A stretch of DNA of 64,000 nt from Streptomyces sp. NBC_01481 (GCF_026339995.1 NZ_JAPEPT010000007.1:380191-444190); one strand, 5' to 3'. Numbered from the stretch's first letter, positions 11,114-20,719 are shown. The notes: a model not told the origin generated them from the letters alone. Numbers and translations are program-made.

Positions 11114-12702
11114 GCGGCCACCACCAGACCCTGGCGCTGCTGCTGTTCAGCGCCTTCATCGCGGTCACACTCGGCATCACCACCTGGGTGAGTCGCAACA
11201 GGCGTGGTTCGGCCGAGGAGTTCTACGCGGGCGGGCGGCTGTTCTCGCCCCTGGAGAACGGCTTCGCCATTGCCGGTGACTACATGTCCGCCGCCTCCTT
11301 CCTCGGTATCTCCGGGCTCATCGCGCTCTACGGCTACGACGGAATGCTCTACTCCGTCGGCTTCCTGGTCGCCTGGCTGGTCGTCCTTCTGCTGGTGGCT
11401 GAACTTGTCCGCAACTGCGGCCGGTTCACGCTCGCGGACGTCGTCGCATCCAGGATGAGCGAGCGCCCCGTGCGCATCGCGGCGGGAACTTCTTCGGTCA
11501 CCGTGTCCGTTCTCTATCTGGTGGCGCAGATGGTGGGGGCCGGCAGCCTCGTCGCGCTGCTGCTGGGCGGTACGAGTGAAGCCGCGCGCTCGTGGACCGT
11601 CATCGGCGTGGGTGCACTGATGGTCATCTATGTGTCGTTGGGAGGGATGCGAGCCACCACCTGGATCCAGATCGTGAAGGCCGTGCTGCTGATGGCGGGC
11701 GCGATCGCGATGACCGTCCTCGTCCTCGCGCGCTTCCACGGCGACTTCAACCAGCTTCTCAACTCCGCGGCCGAACGAAGCGGCCACGGCAGGGACTTCC
11801 TCGCACCCGGCCTCAAGTACGGCGGGGGCTGGACCGCACGCCTCGACTTCGTCAGCCTCGGCCTGGCGCTCGTCCTGGGCACGGCGGGTCTGCCGCACAT
11901 CCTGTCGCGCTTCTACACCGTGCCGACCGCGCGGGCTGCCCGCCGCTCGGTCGTCTGGTCGATCGGGCTCATCGGCAGCTTCTATCTGATGACGATCGTG
12001 CTCGGCTTCGGCGCGGCCGCCGTGCTTGGCTCCGACGAGGTACGCAAGTCGAACGCGGCCGGGAACACCGCGGTCCCGCTGCTGGCGCTGGACCTCGGCG
12101 GAGGCGCGGGGTCCACGGGCGGAACGGTTCTCTTCGCGGTGGTCGCGGCCGTTGCCTTCGCGACCATCCTCGCCGTCGTCGCCGGGGTCACGCTCGCCTC
12201 ATCGGCCTCCGTCGCGCACGATCTGTACGCCTCGCTCAAGCGCCGCCATGCCAAACAGCACAGCGAGGTTGCCGTCGCGCGGGTCGCGGCCGCGGGGATC
12301 GGCGTAGCCGCGATCGCGCTCGGCCTGCTCGCCCGCGACCTGAATGTCGCGTTCCTGGTGGGCCTGGCCTTCGCGGTCGCCGCCTCGGCCAATCTGCCCG
12401 TACTGCTCTACTCGCTGTTCTGGCGGAACTTCACCACGCGCGGGGCGGTCTGGGCGGTGTACGGAGGGCTTGTTCCTGCCGTGCTGCTCGTGGTGTTCTC
12501 GCCGGTCGTCTCGGGCAGCCCGGAAGCGCTGTTCCCGGGAGTGGACTTCTATGTCTTCCCGCTGCAGAACCCGGGCCTGGTCTCCATTCCGCTCGGCTTC
12601 CTGGCGGGCTGGATCGGTACGGTCACATCGACGGAGCCGCCGGATGAGGCGAAGCACGCGGAGACGGAGGTACGGGCGCTGACGGGCGCGGGAGCGGTGT
12701 GA
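11110..12702 (+). CDS. actP: sodium:acetate-type symporter (SSS family, ActP-like)
   Basis: The 530-residue polytopic membrane protein has 12-13 hydrophobic segments. Family motifs include the N-terminal SAEEFYAGGRLFSPLENG and the sodium-site region AIAGDYMSAASFLGISG, characteristic of the ActP/MctC branch that moves acetate, pyruvate or propionate with a cation. The GTG at 11110 overlaps the DUF485 stop. Substrate is inferred from family only; proximity to a CitA/DctB-type kinase pair suggests carboxylate uptake under two-component control. The symbol denotes the family rather than a proven substrate. Confidence 0.85.
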   Translation: MSGHHQTLALLLFSAFIAVTLGITTWVSRNRRGSAEEFYAGGRLFSPLENGFAIAGDYMSAASFLGISGLIALYGYDGMLYSVGFLVAWLVVLLLVAELVRNCGRFTLADVVASRMSERPVRIAAGTSSVTVSVLYLVAQMVGAGSLVALLLGGTSEAARSWTVIGVGALMVIYVSLGGMRATTWIQIVKAVLLMAGAIAMTVLVLARFHGDFNQLLNSAAERSGHGRDFLAPGLKYGGGWTARLDFVSLGLALVLGTAGLPHILSRFYTVPTARAARRSVVWSIGLIGSFYLMTIVLGFGAAAVLGSDEVRKSNAAGNTAVPLLALDLGGGAGSTGGTVLFAVVAAVAFATILAVVAGVTLASSASVAHDLYASLKRRHAKQHSEVAVARVAAAGIGVAAIALGLLARDLNVAFLVGLAFAVAASANLPVLLYSLFWRNFTTRGAVWAVYGGLVPAVLLVVFSPVVSGSPEALFPGVDFYVFPLQNPGLVSIPLGFLAGWIGTVTSTEPPDEAKHAETEVRALTGAGAV

Positions 12703-12704
12703 GT

Positions 12705-12731
12705 CCGGGGACGGCCCGGGGCCGTCCCCGG
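12705..12731. terminator. bidirectional terminator
   Basis: A perfect 12-bp stem (CCGGGGACGGCC at 12705-12716, complement at 12720-12731) with a 3-nt loop sits in the 41-nt gap between convergent genes. Confidence 0.85.
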
Positions 12732-12743
12732 GCGGTCCAGTCC

Positions 12744-13469
12744 TCAGTCGCCGGACGGGCTCGCCGCAGGCCCGGACGGGCTCGGAGATCCCCATACGTA
12801 GCGGTGTTCCGGCCGGCCCGTTTCGCCGTACTTCAGGCTCAGGCGTACCCGGCCCGTTCGCTCCAGCAGTTTCAGATAGCGCTGGGCCGTCTGTCTGCTC
12901 ACCCCCGCGCGCTCCGCGATCTCCTGGGCGGACAGCGGTCCTTCGGCGGCCAGCAGCACCTGGCGGACCACCTCGGCGGTGGTCGGGGAGTGGCCCTTGG
13001 GCAGGTCCGGGGCGACGGAGCCGACCGACAGTGCCCCGAAGATGCGGTCCACCTCCGCCTGTTCCGCCTCGCCGCCGCCCTCCAGGGTGCGGCGCAGCGT
13101 GGCGTAGGCCTCCAGCTTGGCGCGCAGGCCGGCGAAGTTGAACGGCTTCACCAGGTACTGGAGCGCTCCGTGACGCATCGCCGCCTGGACGGTGGCCACG
13201 TCCCGCGCGGCCGTCACCATGATCACGTCGGTCTGGTGGCCGAGTCTGCGCAGCTCCCGTACGACCGCGAGGCCGTTCCCGTCCGGCAGATAGTGGTCCA
13301 TGAGGACCAGATCCACCGGGCAGTCGGCGATCCGTGCGAGCGCCTCGGCGGCCGAGTGCGCTGTCGCGGAGACCCGGAAGCCGGGCACCTTGGCGACATA
13401 GGCAGCATTGATCTGTGCGACCCGTTTGTCGTCGTCCACGACCAGTACGTCGATCGGTGCGTCGGTCAT
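12744..13469 (-). CDS. response regulator, CitB/DcuR (DctR) type
   Basis: The 241-residue regulator has a receiver domain with an acidic triad at residues 12-14, phosphoacceptor Asp58 (LVLMDHYLP), Thr in MVTAARD and Lys in YLVKPF. A linker and a C-terminal helix-turn-helix (LSAQEIAERAGVSRQTAQRYLKLLERTGRV) follow. This domain plan is that of CitB/DcuR/DpiA regulators of di- and tricarboxylate metabolism. The ATG overlaps the kinase stop (13466-13469), so it is the second gene of a kinase-regulator operon. Confidence 0.92.
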   Translation of the reverse strand: MTDAPIDVLVVDDDKRVAQINAAYVAKVPGFRVSATAHSAAEALARIADCPVDLVLMDHYLPDGNGLAVVRELRRLGHQTDVIMVTAARDVATVQAAMRHGALQYLVKPFNFAGLRAKLEAYATLRRTLEGGGEAEQAEVDRIFGALSVGSVAPDLPKGHSPTTAEVVRQVLLAAEGPLSAQEIAERAGVSRQTAQRYLKLLERTGRVRLSLKYGETGRPEHRYVWGSPSPSGPAASPSGD

Positions 13470-15109
13470 CGCGCCTCCACGGCCGCGGCCAGGCCCGGCT
13501 CCGTCAGCGCCTCGGGGAGTACGACCGTGAACTCGGCGCCGCCGCCCTGCGCCTCCCGCACCCGCGCGCTGCCGCCCTGCCGTTCCGCGAGCCTGCGCAC
13601 CAGCGCCAGACCGAGGCCGCGCTTGCCGTGTACGGGGAGTTCCTTGGTGGACCAGCCCTCGGTGAAGATCAACTCCCGCTGGTCGGGCGGGACTCCCAGG
13701 CCGCTGTCCGCGATCCGCAGGACAGCCGTACGTCCCTCCGCGCGCAGTTCGACCTCGATCAGTGGCTCCGACGAGCCGGTCGCCGCGTCCAGCGCGTTGT
13801 CGACGAGATTGCCGACGACCGTGACCAGGCCGCGCGGGTCCACCAGCCGGTCGGGCAGCAGCGTCCCGGGCGCGATGCGCAGCGATACGCCGCGTTCCGC
13901 CGCCACCGTCGCCTTGCCCACCAGCAGCGCGGCCAGCAGCGGATCGTGGATCTTCTCGGTGACCTGCTCGGCGGTGGCCCGGTGGACGCCGACCACTTCG
14001 GTGACGTACTCGACCGCCTCCTCGTGCATCTTCAGTTCGAGGAGACCGAGCAGGGTGTGCAGGCGGTTGGCGTGCTCATGGTCCTGTGCGCGCAGGGCGT
14101 CGATCAGCCCTCGGGTGGAGTCGAGTTCACGGCCGAGCTGTTCCAATTCGGTGCGGTCGCGCAGGGTGGCGACCGCCCCTCCGTCGTCGGTCGGCATCCG
14201 GTTGGTGATCAGCACCCGGCTGCCGCGTACGGTCAGCAGATCCTCGCCGGTGACCCGTCCGGCCAGCACGTCGGTGGTGCGGCCTTCGCCGAGCACCTCG
14301 TCGAGGGGACGCCCCTCGGCCTCGGGGCCGAGGCCGAGCAGCCGCTGAGCCTCGTCGTTCATCAGCCGGATCCGGCCCGAGGCGTCGAGGGCGACAACCC
14401 CTTCCCGGATGCCGTGCAGCATGGCCTCGCGTTCCGCGAGCAGCGCGGCGATGTCCGAGAAGGCCAGGTCGTGGGTCTGCCGCTGGAGCCTTCGGGAGAT
14501 CAGATACGCGGCCAGGGCTCCTACGGCAAGCGCCCCGCCCGCATACGCGAGCAGTCCGGGGATCGCCGCGAGAAGCCGGGCGCGCACGCTGTCGTACTCG
14601 ATGCCGACCGACACCGCGCCGACGATCGTGCCGCTGTCGTCGCGCAGCGGCACCTTTCCGCGGGCGGAGCGGCCGAGCGTCCCGCTGTCGATCTCCATGA
14701 CCTCATGGCCCGCGAGCGCGTCGCTGGGGTCGGTGGAGACGACCCTGCCGATCTGCCGGGGGGCGGTGTGGGACCAGCGCACTCCGCGCATGTCCATGAT
14801 CACCACGTACTCGGCGCCGGTGGCCTTCCGGATCCGCTCGGCCTTGGCCTGGACCGGACCGCCTGCCGTCGGCCGCGAGCCGAGCAGCTCGTCGGCGACC
14901 TCCGGGGACGCGGTCGTTTCGGCGATGGCGAGCGCCCTGCGCATCGCCTGATCGTCGAGCTGGGCGCTGAGCGGTGCGAGAAAGAGGCCGGTGGCCAGCA
15001 CGGTGACACCGGTGGCGATGGCCAGCTGCATCAGCAGGACCTGGGAGAAGACCCGCTGCGGCCAGCCGAACCGCCGGCGCCGGGCGGGAGCGGTCGGTAC
15101 GGGGCTCAT
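13466..15109 (-). CDS. sensor histidine kinase, CitA/DcuS (DctB) type
   Basis: The 547-residue kinase has one N-terminal transmembrane helix, an extracytoplasmic single-Cache (CitAP-like) domain, a second transmembrane helix (LLAYAGGALAVGALAAYLI), a cytoplasmic PAS domain (AMLHGIREGVVALDASGRIR), a phosphoacceptor helix of the DpiB type (DHEHANRLHTLLGLLELK) and HATPase_c with NLVDNALDAA. The plan fits extracellular carboxylate sensing. Start ATG 15109 gives MSPVPTAPARRRR before the first helix; further upstream sequence belongs to the divergent promoter region. No strong ribosome-binding site is visible. Confidence 0.9.
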   Translation of the reverse strand: MSPVPTAPARRRRFGWPQRVFSQVLLMQLAIATGVTVLATGLFLAPLSAQLDDQAMRRALAIAETTASPEVADELLGSRPTAGGPVQAKAERIRKATGAEYVVIMDMRGVRWSHTAPRQIGRVVSTDPSDALAGHEVMEIDSGTLGRSARGKVPLRDDSGTIVGAVSVGIEYDSVRARLLAAIPGLLAYAGGALAVGALAAYLISRRLQRQTHDLAFSDIAALLAEREAMLHGIREGVVALDASGRIRLMNDEAQRLLGLGPEAEGRPLDEVLGEGRTTDVLAGRVTGEDLLTVRGSRVLITNRMPTDDGGAVATLRDRTELEQLGRELDSTRGLIDALRAQDHEHANRLHTLLGLLELKMHEEAVEYVTEVVGVHRATAEQVTEKIHDPLLAALLVGKATVAAERGVSLRIAPGTLLPDRLVDPRGLVTVVGNLVDNALDAATGSSEPLIEVELRAEGRTAVLRIADSGLGVPPDQRELIFTEGWSTKELPVHGKRGLGLALVRRLAERQGGSARVREAQGGGAEFTVVLPEALTEPGLAAAVEAR

Positions 15110-15158
15110 GCCTAGGAACGGTAAGGGGCGTGCGGCCCTTTCCGAAATCCCCTCTACA

Positions 15159-15173
15159 CGCAAATTGCTTGCG
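15159..15173. promoter_or_regulatory. candidate LacI-family operator upstream of the GH87 gene
   Basis: CGCAA-N5-TTGCG is a perfect dyad in the divergent region upstream of the secreted glucanase. Its half-sites resemble those in the operator cluster before the lacI gene (19663-19709), so the local LacI protein may control both. This is inferred from similarity of half-sites; no other functional element in the 253-nt gap was identified. Confidence 0.45.
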
Positions 15174-15362
15174 CGTTTTGCAGCCCACTTACGTTTTCGT
15201 GGAAGCGGGCGGCAAAGGCGCTGGTGCGGCCGGATTTCGAGGTTCCGGCCGATCGCGACGGCCATTTTGACGCGGTCATGGCAGTGGACGATGTGCCGGA
15301 TCTCTGCAATTCTCTGACCGCCATACGCAAAAGACTCAATCTGACGTGCAGATCGGGGACAT

Positions 15363-18300
15363 ATGAGACCGCAACGCTGGGGTTGGCGGGTTCTCTCCGC
15401 CGTCATCACCACCAGTCTTCTGATGATCGCCTGGCCGTCGATCACCGCCTCGGCGGCCGCCGGCCCCAATATCGCCGCGGGCCGCCCCGCGGCGGCGAGC
15501 AGCGCCCACAGTGAATACGCCGCCCGGAACATCACCGACGGAAACCAGGCCACCTACTGGCAGAGTGCAGGCAGCGGCTTCCCCCAGTGGGTCCAGACCG
15601 ACCTCGGCTCCGCCCACCGGATCGACGAGGTCGTGCTCAGGCTGCCCGCCGGATGGGAGAGCCGCGAGCAGACCCTCTCCGTCCAGGGCAGCGCCGACGG
15701 CGTCGGCTTCACGACCCTGAAGACCTCGGCCACGTACACCTTCGGTCCGGGTCGCGCCAATACCGTGGCCATCGCCTTAGCCGAGGCTCAGACCCGCTTC
15801 GTCCGTATCCACATCACGGCCAACACGGGCTGGCCTGCCGCCCAGCTGTCCGAGCTCGAAGTCCACACGGCTGGTGAGTCCTCGGTCGACCTCGCCCGTG
15901 GCAAGACCCTGACGGCCGGCAGCCACACCGAGGTCTACACGGCCGCCAACGCCAATGACGGCAACCGATCCAGCTACTGGGAGAGCCGCAACGGCGATCT
16001 CCCGCAGTGGATCCAGGCGGACCTCGGCGCGTCCGTCCGTATCGACCGGGTCGTGCTGCGGCTGCCCGACGGCTGGGAGGCCCGGACGCAGACACTGAAG
16101 ATCCAGGGCAGCACCAACGGCACGGACTTCACCGATCTGACCGCGTCGAAGGCGTACGAGTTCAACGCGGCGGGCGGCCAGTCGGCGATGATCGCCTTCG
16201 ACGCCGCCACCACCCGGTACGTCCGCGTCCTGGTCACCGCCAACACGGGCCGGGCGGCCGCCCAGGTCGCCGAGTTCGAGATCTACGGCCCGGCGACCGG
16301 CGACACCCAGGCGCCCACCGCTCCCACCGCGCTCGCCTACACGGAGCCGGCCACCGGGCAGATCAAGCTCACCTGGGAGGCGTCCACCGACAACACCGGC
16401 GTCACCGGCTACGACATCTACGCCAACAACGAACTGCGCACCACCGTCGCCGGCAACATCACGACGTACACGGACACGCAGCCCGCGAGCGCCACGGTTT
16501 CGTACTTCGTCCGCGCGAAGGACGCCGCCGGGAACCAGTCGGGCAACAGCAACACCGTCACCCGCAAGGGCGACACCGGCGACACACAGGCGCCGACCGC
16601 ACCAGCCGGTCTCTCCTTCACCGAGCCCGCAGCCGGGCAGATCAAGCTCAGCTGGGGCGCGTCCTCGGACAACACCGGTGTCACGGGATACGACATCTAC
16701 GCCAACAACTCGCTGCGCAAGACCGTGGCGGGCAACATCACGACGTACACGGACAGCCAGCCCGTGAGCGCGACGGTGTCCTATGTCGTACGCGCCAAGG
16801 ACGCGGCCGGGAACCAGTCCGGCAACAGCAACACCGTGATACGCAACGGCTCAGCGGGCTCGGCCTCGAACCTCGCCGTCGGCAAGCCCATCGCCGCCTC
16901 CTCCGTGATCCACACCTTCGTCGCCGAGAACGCCAACGACAACAGCCTGACGACCTACTGGGAGGGCGCCGCAGGCAGTTACCCGAACACCCTGACGGTG
17001 AAACTGGGCGCCAACGCGGATATCGGCAGTGTGGTACTCAAGCTCAATCCAGAGGGCAGTTGGGGCACCCGGACCCAGAACATCCAGGTCCTCGGGCGTG
17101 AGCAGAGCGCGACCGGCTTCACGGGTCTGGTCGCGGCGAAGGACTACACCTTCGATCCCGCGAGCGCGAACGCCGTCACCGTCCCGGTGGACGCGCGAGT
17201 CGCCGACGTCCAACTGAAGTTCACGTCCAACACCGGTGCCACCGCCGGCCAGGTCGCGGAGTTCCAGGTCCTGGGCGTCCCGGCACCCAACCCGGATCTC
17301 GAAGTCACCGGCCTCACGGCCTCGCCCGCCGCGCCCGTCGAGTCCGACCCGATCACCCTGTCGGCCACCGTGCGCAACAGCGGGCCGGTCGCCTCCGCGG
17401 CCAGTGCCGTGGCGTTCCGGCTGGGCGGCACCAAGGTCGCCACGGCGCAGGCCGGGGCACTGGCCGCCGGGGCGACATCGACCGTCAGCGCCTCGATCGG
17501 GGCGCGTGACGCCGGTACGTACCAGCTCAGCGCCGTCGCCGACGAGGCGAACGCGGTCATCGAGCAGAACGAGACCAACAACACCTACACCAGCCCGACA
17601 TCACTGGTGGTGAAGCCGGTCGAGAGCTCCGATCTGATCGCGTCCGCGGTCGGCTGGACCCCGAGCAGCCCCTCGGCGGGTGACACCGTCAACTTCTCCG
17701 TGACTCTCAAGAACCAGGGAACGGTGGCCTCCGCCGGCGGCAGCCACGGCATCACGCTCACCGTGACCGACTCCAAGGGCGCCACTGTCAAGACCCTCAC
17801 GGGCGAGCACGGCGGAGTCATCGCCGCCGGCGCGAGCACCTCACCCGTGAACCTCGGTACCTGGGCCGTCGCCAACGGCTCGTGCAGCGTCAAGGTGGTC
17901 GTCGCCGACGACGCCAACGAGCTGCCGGTCAAGCGGGCCAACAACACCAGCACCCGGCCGCTGTTCGTCGGGCGCGGCGCCAATATGCCGTACGACATGT
18001 ACGAGGCGGAGGACGGCACCCTCGGCGGCGGGGCCCAGAAGGTCGGCCCCAACCGGACCATCGGCGACCTCGGCGGCGAGGCGTCCGGACGCCAGGCCGT
18101 CACCCTCAACAGCACCGGCAACTATGTCGAGTTCACGACCAGGGACAGCACCAACACGCTGGTGGCGCGGTTCTCGATACCGGACGCCCCGGGCGGCGGA
18201 GGCATCAACTCCACGCTCAACGTCTACGTCGACGGCACCTTCCGCAAAGCGATCGACCTGACGTCCAAGTACATGTGGCAGTACGGAGCCGAGGCGAGCC

Positions 18301-19652
18301 CCGGCAACTCCCCGGGAGCGGGCGCGCCGCGTCACATCTACGACGAGGCGAACGTGCTGCTCGGCGAGACCGTCCGGGCGGGCTCGAAGATCCGGCTGCA
18401 GAAGGACGCCGCCAACAAGGACACGTACGCGATCGACTTCATCAACCTGGAGCAGGTCGTGGCGGCGGCGAACCCGGACCCGGAGGCGTACACCATCCCG
18501 GCCGGAACCACCCACCAGGATGTCCAGAACGCCCTGGACAAGGTGCGGATGGACACCACGGGCAAGCTCGTCGGCGTCTATCTGCCGCCGGGCGACTACC
18601 GCACGTCGAACAAGTTCCAGGTGTACGGAAAGGCGGTCAAGGTCGTCGGCGCGGGCCCCTGGTTCAGCCGCTTCACCACCCCGCCCGACCAGGAGAACAC
18701 CGACGCCGGCTTCGATGTCCAGGCGACCGCCAACGGCTCGTCCTTCTCCGGCTTCGGATTCTTCGGCAACTACACCGCGCGCAACGACGGTCCGGGCAAG
18801 GTGTTCGACTGGTCCAAGGTCTCGGACATGACCGTCGACAACATCTGGACCGAGCACATGATGTGCCTCTACTGGGGCACGGACACGGACCGGATCACCA
18901 TCAAGAACTCCCGTATCCGGGACATGTACGCCGACGGGATCAACGTCACCAACGGCAGCAGCGACAACCGTGTCAGCAATGTGGAGGCGCGCACGACGGG
19001 AGACGACGCCTTCGCGCTGTTCCCCGCCGTGGACATCGTCAACGCCGACCAGACCGGCAATGTGTACGAGAACATCACATCGCTGCTGACCTGGCGGGCG
19101 GCCGGTATCGCGGTCTACGGCGGCAGCGGGAACGCCGTACGCAACGCCTATGTCGCGGACACGCTCACCTACTCCGGACTCACCATCGCCACGCTGAAGT
19201 TCGGATCGATCCCGGCGCTGGGCTTCGGCGCCACTCCATCGACGTTCGAGAACATCTCGCTGGAGCGGGCCGGTGGGCACTTCTGGGGCAACCAGACCTT
19301 CCCGGCGCTGTGGATGTACTCGGCGGAGTACGAGTACCAGGGCATCCGGATCAGCGGACTCGACATCACCGATCCGACCTACTCGGGAATCATGTTCCAG
19401 ACGAAATACGACGGCAGCCGGCCGATGTACCCGGTCCGGGACAGCGTGCTGACCGATGTCGCCGTCAGCGGCGCGAAAAAGAGCGGTGACGCTTTCGATG
19501 CCAAGTCAGGCTTCGGGCTCTGGGCGAACGAGATGCCGGAGTCGGGGCAGGGGCCCGCGGTCGGAGAGGTCACCTTCAACGGTCTGCAGCTCAGCGGCAA
19601 CGCGCAGGACGTAAAGAACACCACCTCCACATTCAAGATCAACATCAACTAG
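15363..19652 (+). CDS. secreted multidomain alpha-1,3-glucanase-like glycoside hydrolase (GH87)
   Basis: The 1429-residue protein has a signal peptide ending near ITASAAAGP (about residue 32). Approximate domains: F5/8 type C (discoidin) 35-170 and 175-310, fibronectin type III 315-400 and 407-493, a third discoidin 500-638, CARDB 645-753 and 755-868, a CBM6/35-like domain 876-1035 (DMYEAEDGTL start), and a right-handed beta-helix catalytic domain 1040-1429. In the last domain Asp1191 (YADGIN) and Asp1214-Asp1215 (TTGDDAF) are spaced 23 and 24 residues apart, the spacing I recall for the three catalytic aspartates of GH87 alpha-1,3-glucanases. Discoidin plus CBM plus GH87 is also the known architecture of bacterial mutanases. 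It should hydrolyse alpha-1,3-glucan (fungal walls, dental or bacterial mutan) outside the cell. Mycodextranase (nigeran) specificity is the alternative. The ribosome-binding site before ATG 15363 is weak. Confidence 0.75.
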   Translation: MRPQRWGWRVLSAVITTSLLMIAWPSITASAAAGPNIAAGRPAAASSAHSEYAARNITDGNQATYWQSAGSGFPQWVQTDLGSAHRIDEVVLRLPAGWESREQTLSVQGSADGVGFTTLKTSATYTFGPGRANTVAIALAEAQTRFVRIHITANTGWPAAQLSELEVHTAGESSVDLARGKTLTAGSHTEVYTAANANDGNRSSYWESRNGDLPQWIQADLGASVRIDRVVLRLPDGWEARTQTLKIQGSTNGTDFTDLTASKAYEFNAAGGQSAMIAFDAATTRYVRVLVTANTGRAAAQVAEFEIYGPATGDTQAPTAPTALAYTEPATGQIKLTWEASTDNTGVTGYDIYANNELRTTVAGNITTYTDTQPASATVSYFVRAKDAAGNQSGNSNTVTRKGDTGDTQAPTAPAGLSFTEPAAGQIKLSWGASSDNTGVTGYDIYANNSLRKTVAGNITTYTDSQPVSATVSYVVRAKDAAGNQSGNSNTVIRNGSAGSASNLAVGKPIAASSVIHTFVAENANDNSLTTYWEGAAGSYPNTLTVKLGANADIGSVVLKLNPEGSWGTRTQNIQVLGREQSATGFTGLVAAKDYTFDPASANAVTVPVDARVADVQLKFTSNTGATAGQVAEFQVLGVPAPNPDLEVTGLTASPAAPVESDPITLSATVRNSGPVASAASAVAFRLGGTKVATAQAGALAAGATSTVSASIGARDAGTYQLSAVADEANAVIEQNETNNTYTSPTSLVVKPVESSDLIASAVGWTPSSPSAGDTVNFSVTLKNQGTVASAGGSHGITLTVTDSKGATVKTLTGEHGGVIAAGASTSPVNLGTWAVANGSCSVKVVVADDANELPVKRANNTSTRPLFVGRGANMPYDMYEAEDGTLGGGAQKVGPNRTIGDLGGEASGRQAVTLNSTGNYVEFTTRDSTNTLVARFSIPDAPGGGGINSTLNVYVDGTFRKAIDLTSKYMWQYGAEASPGNSPGAGAPRHIYDEANVLLGETVRAGSKIRLQKDAANKDTYAIDFINLEQVVAAANPDPEAYTIPAGTTHQDVQNALDKVRMDTTGKLVGVYLPPGDYRTSNKFQVYGKAVKVVGAGPWFSRFTTPPDQENTDAGFDVQATANGSSFSGFGFFGNYTARNDGPGKVFDWSKVSDMTVDNIWTEHMMCLYWGTDTDRITIKNSRIRDMYADGINVTNGSSDNRVSNVEARTTGDDAFALFPAVDIVNADQTGNVYENITSLLTWRAAGIAVYGGSGNAVRNAYVADTLTYSGLTIATLKFGSIPALGFGATPSTFENISLERAGGHFWGNQTFPALWMYSAEYEYQGIRISGLDITDPTYSGIMFQTKYDGSRPMYPVRDSVLTDVAVSGAKKSGDAFDAKSGFGLWANEMPESGQGPAVGEVTFNGLQLSGNAQDVKNTTSTFKININ
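16306..16840 (+). repeat. tandem FN3 duplication inside the GH87 gene
   Basis: Two adjacent fibronectin type III modules (about 16306-16560 and 16583-16840) are nearly identical in protein sequence, sharing NTGVTGYDIYANN and VAGNITTYTD blocks and an AKDAAGNQSGNSNTV end. They differ at only about a dozen positions, which implies recent duplication or gene conversion. Confidence 0.75.
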
Positions 19653-19662
19653 CAGAACAGGG

Positions 19663-19709
19663 GCAAGCGCTGGCGCAAGCCGCTTGCATGGCTTGCGCTA
19701 GTCTTGCGC
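19663..19709. promoter_or_regulatory. operator cluster and leaderless promoter of lacI gene
   Basis: GCAAGC-c-GCTTGC (19675-19687) is a perfect dyad, flanked by further GCAAG (19663-19667) and CTTGCGC (19692-19698, 19703-19709) half-sites. TAGTCT at 19699-19704 could be a -10 box just before the ATG, with no ribosome-binding site, so the lacI transcript may be leaderless. Operators of this kind are typical for autoregulated LacI proteins of Streptomyces sugar loci. Confidence 0.6.
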
Positions 19710-19711
19710 TC

Positions 19712-20719
19712 ATGACGCGACGACTTGCTCAGGTGGCGAAGAAGGTTGGGGTCAGCGAGGCCACGGTCAGCCGGGTACTCAACGGCAAGCCGGGAGTCTC
19801 CGAGTCCACCCGGCAGTCGGTGCTGAGCGCGCTCGACGTCCTCGGCTACGAGCGGCCGACCCAGCTGCGCGGCGAGCGGGCGCGGCTGGTCGGTCTCGTC
19901 CTTCCGGAGCTGCAGAACCCGATCTTCCCGGCATTCGCCGAGGTCATCGGCGGGGCACTCGCGCAGCAGGGGCTCACGCCCGTGCTCTGCACCCAGACCA
20001 AGGGCGGCGTCTCCGAGGCGGACTATGTGGAACTGCTGCTCCAGCAGCAGGTGTCCGGAGTGGTCTTCGCGGGCGGACTCTTCGCACAGGCGGACGCACC
20101 GCACGCCCACTACAGGCTGCTCGCCGAACGCAAGATTCCGGTGGTGCTGATCAACGCCTCCATCGAGAATCTCGACTTCCCCTGTATTGCCTGCGACGAC
20201 GCGGTGGCGGTGGAGCAGGCCTGGCGTCATCTGGCCTCGCTCGGCCACGGGCGCATCGGCCTCGTCCTCGGACCGAACGACCATGTGCCCTCGCGGCGCA
20301 AGCTCGCCGCCGCGCACGCGGCCGCGAAGGCCGCCGGCCGTGAGCTGCCCGACGACTGCGTCGAGCGTTCCATGTTCTCCCTGGAGGGCGGGCAGGCGGC
20401 GGCCTCGCGGCTGCTCGACCGCGGGATCACCGGGATCATCTGCGCCAGCGATCCGCTCGCCCTGGGAGCCGTACGGGCCGCCCGCCGACGCGGTCTTGCC
20501 GTCCCCGGGGATGTCTCGGTCGTCGGCTATGACGACTCCGCCTTCATGAACTGCACCGAGCCGCCGCTGACCACCGTCCGCCAGCCGATCGAGGCGATGG
20601 GGCGGGCCGCGGTCGAGCTGCTGTGCGCGCAGATCCAGGGCGGCGATGTCCCGCCCGGGGAGCTGCTGTTCGAGCCGGAACTGGTGGTGCGCGGCTCGAC
20701 GGCGCAGGCCCCGCGCTAG
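19712..20719 (+). CDS. LacI-family transcriptional repressor of the glucan locus
   Basis: The 335-residue protein has an N-terminal LacI helix-turn-helix (LAQVAKKVGVSEATVSRVLN, residues 5-24) with hinge helix, and a periplasmic-binding-protein-like effector domain (GLVLPELQNPIFPAFAEVIG onward; DVSVVGYDD near the end). It sits between the secreted glucanase and the transporter genes, so an alpha-gluco-oligosaccharide is the likely inducer. The ATG at 19712 fits the start of the DNA-binding domain; an upstream in-frame start at 19688 lies within the operator. Autoregulation is suggested by the dyads immediately upstream. Confidence 0.9.
   Translation: MTRRLAQVAKKVGVSEATVSRVLNGKPGVSESTRQSVLSALDVLGYERPTQLRGERARLVGLVLPELQNPIFPAFAEVIGGALAQQGLTPVLCTQTKGGVSEADYVELLLQQQVSGVVFAGGLFAQADAPHAHYRLLAERKIPVVLINASIENLDFPCIACDDAVAVEQAWRHLASLGHGRIGLVLGPNDHVPSRRKLAAAHAAAKAAGRELPDDCVERSMFSLEGGQAAASRLLDRGITGIICASDPLALGAVRAARRRGLAVPGDVSVVGYDDSAFMNCTEPPLTTVRQPIEAMGRAAVELLCAQIQGGDVPPGELLFEPELVVRGSTAQAPR

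Noticed and set aside
15110..15553. N-terminal extension of the CitA-type kinase
   Set aside because: Would overlap the GH87 start and lacks family similarity; the first transmembrane helix follows ATG 15109 directly.
17841..19489. Overlapping alternative frames in the GH87 gene
   Set aside because: Both strands show long stop-free frames, but only the GH87 frame has domains, signal peptide and sensible composition.
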